Shown here piece after piece: positions 1 to 5,513 of a stretch of DNA of 6,557 nt. The notes below the pieces were generated by a model that saw only the letters and a program-made list of their open reading frames with translations, searched no databases and was not told where the DNA came from. How positions within the stretch are numbered: the first letter of the stretch is position 1; each line of letters opens with the position of its first letter. The DNA is taken from the NCBI GenBank assembly GCA_003229935.1, contig QIGD01000071.1, positions 1 through 6,557 on the forward strand. The letters are read 5' to 3'. This stretch comes from Methanobacteriota archaeon. GTDB lineage: Archaea; Hydrothermarchaeota; Hydrothermarchaeia; Hydrothermarchaeales; BMS3B. A program made the position numbers and the translations under genes.

Positions 1-61
1 GTTTTAAGCATCATTGTTTTATTGTTTTTTAATGACACAAACCTTTTCTGCTCGTTTTCAT

Positions 62-113
62 CCCACGACTGAAGTCGTGGGTTTTCCCACTCGCATGTCA
101 TAAACGCAAAAAG
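62..113 (+). repeat. IS200/IS605-like hairpin end, copy A
   Basis: A perfect 8-bp stem (CCCACGAC at 62-69, loop TGAA, GTCGTGGG at 74-81) is followed by GTTTTCCCACTCGC. This hairpin plus a TTTCCC-C-CTC tail is the kind of subterminal structure found at ends of IS200/IS605-family elements. That assignment is from recall of the family, not a search. A diverged copy in the same orientation lies at 6073-6126; similarity starts at the hairpin and runs about 30 nt past it, through a shared TAAAC. Nothing 5' of the hairpin matches between the copies. No tnpA or tnpB is present beside it, although the rest of an element could lie to the left, outside the window. It sits about 30 bp before cysS. Confidence 0.6.
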
Positions 114-142
114 GATAAGTAGAATAAATACAACCTAATTTT

Positions 143-1534
143 ATGTTAAAGCTTTATAATACCATGTCGAAAAGGAAGGAGATTTTATCTCATGAAGGAA
201 AGGAGGTTAAAATATATACCTGCGGCCCCACAGTTTATGATTTTGCTCATATAGGAAACTTCAGAACTTATATCTTTCAGGATATGTTAAGGCGCTATCT
301 CAAGTTTAAAGGCTTTAAAGTTAGACAGGTTATGAATATTACAGATGTGGATGACAAGACAATAAAGAGGAGCAGGGAAGAGGGAATTTCTCTAAAGGAA
401 TATACTGTAAGATATGAAAAAGCCTTTTTTGAGGACATGAAAGCGGTGAATATTGAGAGAGTCGAACACTATCCCAGAGCTACGAAACATATTTCTGACA
501 TGGTGAAAATAATAAAAGTTCTGCTTGAAAAAGGCTATGCTTACTACGCACGGGATAAAAGTATTTATTTTGATATATCTAGATTCATGGACTATGGAAA
601 GCTCTCAGGTATAGAAATATCCAGCTTGAAGGAGGGAGCAAGGGTAAAGCAGGATGAATATGCCAAGAATGAGGCAAGAGATTTTGCCCTCTGGAAAGCC
701 TACAGTAAAGAGGATGGAAAGGTTTTCTGGGAGACTGATATTGGAAAAGGCAGGCCTGGATGGCATATAGAGTGCAGTGCAATGAGTATACACTACCTTG
801 GAAAAACTCTTGATATTCATGCTGGTGGAGTGGATTTAATCTTTCCTCATCATGAAAATGAGACTGCCCAGAGTGAAGCCTACACAGGCAAACAGTTCGC
901 AAAATTATGGGTACATAATGAACATCTTCTTGTTGAAGGAAGAAAGATGAGCAAGAGCTTTGGGAATTTTTTTACCCTCAGAGAGCTTCTCGATAAAGGT
1001 TATAACCCAATGGCTATACGCTATCTTCTTCTCGCAACTCATTATAAAAGAAAGCTGAATTTCACATTTAAGGCTTTAAAGGATGCTGAGATAACCTTGA
1101 AGAGACTGGAGGATTTCAAAAATAGGATTGCAAAGCTGGAGGTAGAGGATGGTAGTTATATGAAGGAGAAGATAGAGAAAATCAGAGAGAAGTTCTTCTC
1201 TGCTCTTGATGATAATTTAGACACCCCTAAGGCTCTATCCTATATTTTCACCATTGTTAAGGAGGTAAGCCGGGAAATCAGTTCTGGAAAGATTGGAGCT
1301 GAAGATAAAAATGAAATTATAAAGTTGATTAATGATTTTAACTACATATTTGCAGTTATGCAGAATAGAAAGGATGAACTGCCAGAAGAACTCATGAAGC
1401 TAATAAAAGAGAGAGAAAAAGCAAGAGAAAAGGGAGAATTTAAAAAAGCTGATGAGATAAGGGATTACCTTCTAAGCAGAGAAATAGAGATAGAGGATAC
1501 CGGAGAAGGAACAGGGTGGAGGTGGAGACTATAG
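143..1534 (+). CDS. cysS: Cysteinyl-tRNA synthetase (CysRS)
   Basis: A cytoplasmic class I aminoacyl-tRNA synthetase that activates cysteine with ATP and charges tRNA-Cys. At 463 residues it has the usual length. The N-terminus (MLKLYNT, then YTCGPTVYD) is typical of the family, which supports ATG 143 over the in-frame ATG at 164. The HIGH-type signature is HIGN at 36-39 and KMSKS is at 268-272. The four expected zinc ligands are visible as C27, C211, H236 and E240 (in FPHHENE). The C-terminal half holds the helical anticodon-binding region (DNLDTPKA near 357-364) and ends in the common GxGWRW-type tail. No SD precedes the start, so a short or absent leader is likely. A TATA-like TCATAAAC at 98-105 would place a transcript start near 125. 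The gene converges on the inositol gene, with 2 bp between stops. All key residues are present and there is no sign of damage. Confidence 0.97.
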   Translation: MLKLYNTMSKRKEILSHEGKEVKIYTCGPTVYDFAHIGNFRTYIFQDMLRRYLKFKGFKVRQVMNITDVDDKTIKRSREEGISLKEYTVRYEKAFFEDMKAVNIERVEHYPRATKHISDMVKIIKVLLEKGYAYYARDKSIYFDISRFMDYGKLSGIEISSLKEGARVKQDEYAKNEARDFALWKAYSKEDGKVFWETDIGKGRPGWHIECSAMSIHYLGKTLDIHAGGVDLIFPHHENETAQSEAYTGKQFAKLWVHNEHLLVEGRKMSKSFGNFFTLRELLDKGYNPMAIRYLLLATHYKRKLNFTFKALKDAEITLKRLEDFKNRIAKLEVEDGSYMKEKIEKIREKFFSALDDNLDTPKALSYIFTIVKEVSREISSGKIGAEDKNEIIKLINDFNYIFAVMQNRKDELPEELMKLIKEREKAREKGEFKKADEIRDYLLSREIEIEDTGEGTGWRWRL

Positions 1535-1536
1535 GT

Positions 1537-2787
1537 TTATGCATACCTTTTTGAGAAATAAAAAATTCGTATGAAGGTAATCAGATTTGTGAACAGGGCA
1601 AGAATGACTAGGATGGCATAGAGAAAACCTGTAATACCTCCAAGAAATATCAAAAATAACCTCATATCACGGTTCATTAACACCTCGGGTAGACGTGTAA
1701 ATGTGATTCCCTTGAATTCCGCTTTGGACCCAGTGTAACTGATGGAATAACTGCCAAGCATTGCAAGACCACCTACCAGCCAGAGACTTTGGGGGTTTGA
1801 GGCAATAATTCCAAGAAATATCAACATATCTGCATATCTATCCAATATAGCATCGAATATGTAGCCTGATGGAGAGATAAGCCCTTTTAGCCTGGCAATT
1901 TCTCCATCACATCCATCAAGAATCGAGGAAATCTGGACAGCAATTCCTGCAATTATGTTCTGACCCATAGCAAAAAGAGCAGCAGAAAGAAGACCAAAAA
2001 GGAAGCTTATAAAGGAAATCATGTTTGGAGTAAGATGACTATTTACCAGAAATTTTGAAATTTTAATGGAGATTTTCCTATTTATATGTTTTGAAATTAT
2101 TCCATCTGTGGGTTTAATCAGAGAATTCAGTAGCATGTCTTCTGCTTCTTTAAGTTTTTCTCTGGTATCCACATCACACCAGAAACCTCTTGTTATATCA
2201 AAGGTTTTGAGCTTTTCCTTGAGGGCAAGTTCTCTCATAACATCTGTCACAGAGAATATTCCCACAAAATCACTGGTAATATTGATTACATCGGGCGTGC
2301 AGTAGAAAATTCCTGTGTCGATGGCATTGTATTCCTTCAGTTCCTTTCCTATATTAGTTACATCACCCTCTCTGTCAACCAGTACCTTTGTAGCATCCTC
2401 TGAGTCATGACATTTAAGATTCCGGTCTATGCATAGGGTTGTGATGTGAGGTTTTGATGATAAGAGTTTGACCAAACTCTCGGAATCGAAAATGTGGTCA
2501 CTCATTAAAAGCAGAAAGTCCTCATCACCCACAACTCTGGCTCCTTTTAAAAGGGAATAACCACTCTCTCTACCTACATCTTCATTGAAGACCAGCTTAG
2601 CTTTTCCTTCCAGATGGGCTTCTACTTTAGTGTCACTGTAAACAACTATAATTTCATCTATCCCTGCTTTTTTCAAGTTGTCAATAACCCTATCAATCAA
2701 GGTTCTAGCCAAAAGCAGGGTAATAGGTTTAGAACGGCTGCTCTTTAGCCTCTTTCCTCTTCCTGCTGCAAGTATTACAGCTTTCAT
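1537..2787 (-). CDS. Bifunctional inositol-1-P cytidylyltransferase / DIPP synthase
   Basis: A two-domain membrane enzyme of 416 residues. Residues 1-225 are a sugar-nucleotide-type nucleotidyltransferase with LAAGRGKRL at 6-14 followed by SRSKP, MSDH at 95-98 and DTG at 157-159. This half is expected to make CDP-inositol from CTP and inositol 1-phosphate. Residues 226-416 are a CDP-alcohol phosphotransferase with several membrane segments. Its signature is complete: D291, D294-G295, A298-R299, G308, D312, D316. This half is expected to join CDP-inositol to a second inositol phosphate, giving di-myo-inositol phosphate phosphate. The fused order matches the characterised Archaeoglobus-type enzyme (established family knowledge). 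It follows ino1 by 28 bp, so substrate supply and use are co-transcribed. A GGTGG lies about 20 nt before ATG 2787, too far for a good SD. No phosphatase for the last step is in the window. In mesophiles the same fusion could serve another inositol phosphodiester. Confidence 0.9.
   Translation of the reverse strand: MKAVILAAGRGKRLKSSRSKPITLLLARTLIDRVIDNLKKAGIDEIIVVYSDTKVEAHLEGKAKLVFNEDVGRESGYSLLKGARVVGDEDFLLLMSDHIFDSESLVKLLSSKPHITTLCIDRNLKCHDSEDATKVLVDREGDVTNIGKELKEYNAIDTGIFYCTPDVINITSDFVGIFSVTDVMRELALKEKLKTFDITRGFWCDVDTREKLKEAEDMLLNSLIKPTDGIISKHINRKISIKISKFLVNSHLTPNMISFISFLFGLLSAALFAMGQNIIAGIAVQISSILDGCDGEIARLKGLISPSGYIFDAILDRYADMLIFLGIIASNPQSLWLVGGLAMLGSYSISYTGSKAEFKGITFTRLPEVLMNRDMRLFLIFLGGITGFLYAILVILALFTNLITFIRIFYFSKRYA
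1538..1552 (+). terminator. Possible weak terminator after cysS
   Basis: The 8-bp palindrome TATGCATA (1538-1545) is followed by CC and five T residues (1548-1552), just after the cysS stop. T-runs are the main archaeal termination signal, and this one is short. It lies inside the 3' end of the opposing gene, so base choice is also constrained by coding. Confidence 0.25.
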
Positions 2788-2815
2788 AATAATCTGGACA
2801 AAAAGACCACCTATT

Positions 2816-3931
2816 TTAATGGGTAGAGATTGACTTAAGATGATTTTCCTCAGTACTCTTTCTAGTAGGTGTTTCTTTTATGAATGTTTCTACCATCTCT
2901 CTGGCCAATGCATCAGGATACTGCCTGGATGGATGTTTAAATAAATAGGCACTCACACCCTCAAGAGACCCTTTAATATTGTTATCCAAAGCCATCTTTG
3001 TAGCTCTGATTGCATCCACAGCAACCCCCGCACTGTTAGGTGAATCTTCAACAGACAGATGCACCTGAATTGTTAGAGGAATATCACCGAACTTTCTACC
3101 TTTTACATAGATGAAGGCCTGTTTGTTGTCATTGAGGAAGGGTACGTAGTCACTAGGCCCAATTCTGGTTGGAACCTCATAGTCCACCATACTAGTTACG
3201 GCTTCGGTTTTGCTGATTCTTTTTGACTTGACTCTCGACTCTTGGAGCATATTTTTAAAGTCTGTATTCCCTCCAATGTTCAGCTGATAGGTTTCTTCCA
3301 CCTTGACGCCCCTGTCTTTGAGGAGCTGAACAAGTGCTCTGTGGAGTATGGTAGCACCAACCTGACTTTTTATATCATCTCCTGCCACCGGTAAGCCTGC
3401 TCTGGTGAATTTCTGTGCCCACTCATTATCACTGGCTATAAACTCTGGAATGCAGTTGACAAAACCCGCTCCAGCGTCAATGGCTGCCTGGGCGAAATAT
3501 CTTGTTGCCATGGCGCTTCCCACAGGCAGGTAATTTATGAGCACATCAACCTGGGCTTTTTCCATGGCTTTGGCAACGTCAACAGGTTTCTGGCTATTGT
3601 TAACAGGAATGACATCTTTTAAATATTTGCCTATGCCATCCATTACTGGAGCTTTGTGAACTTCCACACCCACTTTAGGGACTTCACTGAATTTAACAGT
3701 ACAGTTTGGCTCTGTAAAGATAGCTTCACTCAGGTCTTTTCCCACTTTATGGGCATTTATATCAAAGGCAGCCACAAATTTTATATCTTTAATATGGTAT
3801 CTGCCAAATTTTGTGTGCATAAGACCGGGGATAGTATCTTCAGATTTTGCATCTTTATAGTATTCCACTCCCTGAATCAGGGAAGAAGCACAGTTGCCAA
3901 CGCCTGCGATTGCTACTCTAATCTCTCTCAC
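2816..3931 (-). CDS. ino1: Inositol-3-phosphate synthase (archaeal type)
   Basis: NAD-dependent cytoplasmic enzyme converting glucose 6-phosphate to inositol phosphate, the entry step for inositol solutes and inositol lipids. I start it at GTG 3931 (371 residues): GAGGTGAT lies 3 nt upstream, and the protein then opens REIRVAIAGVGNCASS, like known archaeal members. An upstream in-frame TTG at 3988 would add 19 unrelated residues and lies inside another SD, so it is unlikely. Motifs in GTG numbering: the Rossmann glycine loop AGVGNCAS at 9-16, GDDIKSQVGAT at 184-194 with its conserved lysine, NIGGNTDFKNM at 218-228, the lysine-rich RVKSKRISKTEAV just after, and VEDSPNSAG at 294-302. The last ~20 residues are polar and look like a variable tail. 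The cytidylyltransferase gene follows after 28 bp. Regulation may act through the short leader ORF whose stop overlaps this start. Confidence 0.95.
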   Translation of the reverse strand: MREIRVAIAGVGNCASSLIQGVEYYKDAKSEDTIPGLMHTKFGRYHIKDIKFVAAFDINAHKVGKDLSEAIFTEPNCTVKFSEVPKVGVEVHKAPVMDGIGKYLKDVIPVNNSQKPVDVAKAMEKAQVDVLINYLPVGSAMATRYFAQAAIDAGAGFVNCIPEFIASDNEWAQKFTRAGLPVAGDDIKSQVGATILHRALVQLLKDRGVKVEETYQLNIGGNTDFKNMLQESRVKSKRISKTEAVTSMVDYEVPTRIGPSDYVPFLNDNKQAFIYVKGRKFGDIPLTIQVHLSVEDSPNSAGVAVDAIRATKMALDNNIKGSLEGVSAYLFKHPSRQYPDALAREMVETFIKETPTRKSTEENHLKSISTH

Positions 3932-3975
3932 ATAATCACCTCGCAAACTTTTAAAAGATAGGCTCGAACCTGCAT
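3928..3975 (-). CDS. Candidate leader ORF (15 aa) of ino1
   Basis: A short reading frame, ATG 3975 to TGA 3928, encodes MQVRAYLLKVCEVIM. It has a very strong SD, GGAGGTGA, 3 nt before the ATG, fully complementary to the usual archaeal 16S tail. Its stop overlaps the ino1 start in the pattern ATGTGA, where GTG opens ino1, and the SD of ino1 (GAGGTGAT) lies inside the leader's last codons. This layout fits translational coupling or ribosome-mediated control. The peptide resembles nothing I know. Expression is unproven: a strong SD at this spot could also be a relic or a ribosome standby site. Confidence 0.45.
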   Translation of the reverse strand: MQVRAYLLKVCEVIM

Positions 3976-4009
3976 TATTCACCTCCAAATTCTCTTTATT
4001 CTGCAGGTT
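3967..4009 (-). promoter_or_regulatory. Dyad enclosing the leader SD of ino1
   Basis: AACCTGCA (3967-3974) and TGCAGGTT (4002-4009) form an exact 8-bp inverted repeat 27 nt apart. In the ino1 transcript the loop holds GGAGGTGA, and the stem takes in the U and G of the leader AUG. The 5' arm can instead pair with an upstream CAGGT (complement of ACCTG 4027-4031), so two exclusive folds are possible. It could equally be a DNA operator, or chance in a window of this size. Confidence 0.35.
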
Positions 4010-4047
4010 TGAGAAGTTAAAAAACCACCTGTATGAGCCTTTTTCCT

Positions 4048-4056
4048 ACTTATAGT
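4048..4056 (-). promoter_or_regulatory. Candidate TATA box of the ino1 operon
   Basis: On the minus strand ACTATAAGT lies about 75 nt before the leader ATG. A start 24-26 nt downstream would fall near 4027 and give a 5' leader of about 50 nt ahead of the leader ORF. A nearer TTTTAAAA (about 3948-3955) is too close to the GTG to serve it. Confidence 0.4.
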
Positions 4057-4097
4057 ATTTGACATTTAATGAATAGAAAGGTTATTGAATATATTAT

Positions 4098-4140
4098 GTG
4101 AACTACCCCTCGTTTACGCAATGGAACTTCTTGCTATGGT
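4098..4140 (+). repeat. Decayed IS200/IS605-type hairpin end
   Basis: GTGAACTACCCCTCG, then TTTACG, then a degraded right arm and CTTCTTGCTATGG. I recall intact versions (CTACCCCTCG, short loop, CGAGGGG, CTTCTTGC) at ends of IS200/IS605 elements in archaea and bacteria. Here the right arm (CAATGGAAC) no longer pairs, so it reads as a remnant. No transposase gene adjoins it. The family call is from memory, not a search. Confidence 0.4.
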
Positions 4141-4144
4141 GAGT

Positions 4145-4160
4145 TAATATCAGTATAGTC
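4145..4160 (+). repeat. 16-bp direct repeat, left copy
   Basis: TAATATCAGTATAGTC, identical to 4568-4583 and in the same orientation. The flanking bases differ at both ends, so the match is exactly 16 bp. It begins 5 nt after the decayed hairpin end and stops just before a long AT-rich inverted repeat. Together the two copies bracket 407 bp holding only the OB-fold gene. Confidence 0.7.
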
Positions 4161-4161
4161 A

Positions 4162-4201
4162 AATATTCTTGTTTTGTTTTAAAAACAAAGGAAGAAATAT
4201 T
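4162..4201 (-). terminator. Long AT-rich hairpin, likely terminator of the OB-fold gene
   Basis: AATATTCTT (4162-4170), TTTTGTTTT (4172-4180), AAAAACAAA (4181-4189) and AAG-A-AATATT (4192-4201) pair along nearly their whole length, with only small bulges. On the minus strand this gives T-rich runs about 85-120 bp beyond the OB-fold stop, suited to archaeal termination. Confidence 0.4.
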
Positions 4202-4283
4202 GGAAGGGATTGATTATTTATATGATCTATTTATAGTTAGATTGCATCTATATGTCCAATAAATAGAATGGATGTTTCTCTGA

Positions 4284-4568
4284 CTATTCTATAGATATAG
4301 TTCCTTTTCGTCCTACATTTAGCTGAATCTTGCCCTGCCATTCTGTCACATATGCATTTTCTAATTTAATCTTCTTTCCTTCTTCAGCTTGCTCTATCTG
4401 GTCTTCCCATAGAGTCAGATTAATCTTTCCAGTTTCATCCTCGATTAAAGCTGTGGCAACTTTCTTTTGGCCAAATCTTGTATTTACTGTTCTTGGCTCA
4501 GAGATTTCAACAATTGTCCCTTCTACAGAAACATCTTTCAGGTTAGAACTAACTTCACTTATTTTCAT
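4284..4568 (-). CDS. Small single OB-fold ssDNA-binding protein (SSB/RPA/SOSS-B-like)
   Basis: A 94-residue protein consisting of one OB fold, similar in layout to the single-OB SSB of Crenarchaeota and to eukaryotic SOSS-B. Such proteins bind single-stranded DNA or RNA in replication and repair. Landmarks are the opening strands VSVEGTIVEISEPRTV (13-28), the turn NTRFGQKKVATALIEDETGKI (29-49), LTLWEDQ (51-57) with W54, and WQGKIQLNVGR (77-87) with W77. F32, W54 and W77 are candidates for base stacking. There is no acidic C-terminal tail and no zinc finger, so partner-binding regions of longer RPAs are absent. No SD precedes ATG 4568. The TATA box at 4597-4606 predicts a leader under 10 nt. 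It is transcribed away from the surface-protein gene and is not in an operon here. Its start codon overlaps a 16-bp direct repeat. Confidence 0.85.
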   Translation of the reverse strand: MKISEVSSNLKDVSVEGTIVEISEPRTVNTRFGQKKVATALIEDETGKINLTLWEDQIEQAEEGKKIKLENAYVTEWQGKIQLNVGRKGTISIE

Positions 4569-4583
4569 AATATCAGTATAGTC
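4568..4583 (+). repeat. 16-bp direct repeat, right copy
   Basis: TAATATCAGTATAGTC, identical to 4145-4160. On the minus strand it covers the first base of the OB-fold start codon and the predicted transcription start. It may be an initiator or operator, or the junction of a past insertion or duplication. Confidence 0.7.
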
Positions 4584-4596
4584 TTATTGACTAACG

Positions 4597-4606
4597 TTTA
4601 TATATC
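4597..4606 (-). promoter_or_regulatory. TATA box of the OB-fold gene
   Basis: GATATATAAA on the minus strand, centred about 33 nt before ATG 4568 and preceded by AAGATA. Normal archaeal spacing puts the transcript start near 4574-4577, giving a near-leaderless mRNA, in line with the missing SD. Confidence 0.6.
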
Positions 4607-4693
4607 TATCTTAATGATTAGGAGCCTATCGTATAATTAATATTGACAATTAAAGTTTACTTTATGATATTTATTGGTATGTGCAAACCGATA

Positions 4694-4703
4694 AGTATAA
4701 ATT
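4694..4703 (+). promoter_or_regulatory. Candidate TATA box of the surface-protein gene
   Basis: AGTATAAATT, preceded by ACCGATA as a possible BRE. A start near 4722 would give a leader of about 45 nt that includes the SD at 4757-4761. Confidence 0.5.
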
Positions 4704-4768
4704 GGCTTATAGAGAATAGATTTCTATGAATCGACTCAAATGCAGCTTATAGATGTGGTGAGATAAAA

Positions 4769-5299
4769 ATGAGAAAGAAGAAACAAGTTAAGAAAGATAG
4801 GAGCAATCGTAAAATATTCGCTTTATTCGGAATAGGGATATTTATCCTCTCAATCTTCGGCTATGCTTTCCTCTCTTCCAGTGGTGTCCCATCCTCAAAT
4901 AATGGTCACTATATTCATTGGCACGCTACCCTTTCAATAGAAGGTGAGAATATGAGTACGCTTAAAACTTATAGTGATTTTACAGTACCTCCACCACTAC
5001 ACCTTCATTATGAAACAACTACATCAGCCATAGCTATTCTACATATGGAAGTGGAAGGCAAACCAGTTCCGATTAAAGAGTTTTTCAAAAGCATAGGCTT
5101 TAATACTACTGATTATGTTTTATATGCTAATGATAAGGAAGTTAGTTACAATTACATTTTTAAAAATGGAGATATATTAGATTTAATGTTAAAAAAGCCA
5201 GTTAGAAATGAAACTGTTGTAAATGAGACAGCTGCAAAAGCATTTTTCAATATTTTTGAAAGTGGAAATATAACAGAGCTAAAGAAATTCAAACCATAG
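4769..5299 (+). CDS. Membrane-anchored His-rich surface protein, function unknown
   Basis: 176 residues. The start ATG 4769 follows GGTGA (4757-4761) with 7-nt spacing. A strongly basic N-terminus (KKK, KKDR, NRK) precedes one membrane segment at about 17-35, so the rest should face outward as an anchored domain. That domain carries HYIHWHA (H47, H50, H52), HLHYE (H78, H80) and H92 in ILHMEVEGKPV, a spacing that suggests a bound transition metal. IKEFFKSIG at 102-110 follows. Five N-glycosylation sequons (N61, N112, N147, N152, N167) lie only in the outer part, supporting surface exposure. I recall archaeal hypothetical proteins with similar HxHA...HxH...FF(E/K)SLG spacing, but none with a known role. 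There is no cysteine, so it is not a cupredoxin or haem protein of a known kind. It is divergently placed from the OB-fold gene and stands alone. Confidence 0.75.
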   Translation: MRKKKQVKKDRSNRKIFALFGIGIFILSIFGYAFLSSSGVPSSNNGHYIHWHATLSIEGENMSTLKTYSDFTVPPPLHLHYETTTSAIAILHMEVEGKPVPIKEFFKSIGFNTTDYVLYANDKEVSYNYIFKNGDILDLMLKKPVRNETVVNETAAKAFFNIFESGNITELKKFKP

Positions 5300-5491
5300 A
5301 GAATAGAACTAATCAGAGAAAGAAATTAAACAAGGATTGAGTTAGGGCCCTCCCAAATCCTCACAAAAATTCCTATTAAATCAGATTTTAATCAGTAGTC
5401 TTAACATTAAACTACCATCATCATATAAGGTTCAATCTAAAATAAATTTTATGGAAGAATAAACCGTAAAAACTAAATAGTATGGAGAATA

Positions 5492-5507
5492 CACCTTCTT
5501 AAAGGTG
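5492..5507 (+). promoter_or_regulatory. Hairpin over the transposase ribosome binding site
   Basis: CACCTT, loop CTTA, AAGGTG: a perfect 6-bp stem whose right arm includes the GGTG of the SD (GGTGA, 5504-5508) 5 nt before ATG 5514. Several insertion sequences fold away their transposase SD to block translation from outside transcripts, and this would fit. Confidence 0.4.
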
Positions 5508-5513
5508 AATAAA

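Noticed and set aside
585..902. Open frame of about 105 codons on the minus strand inside cysS.
   Set aside because: It lies wholly opposite conserved cysS coding sequence and its translation resembles no protein family; it is a shadow frame.
3931..3988. TTG 3988 as the ino1 start (390 residues).
   Set aside because: The TTG overlaps the leader SD, the extra 19 residues do not match the family, and GTG 3931 has its own well-placed SD.
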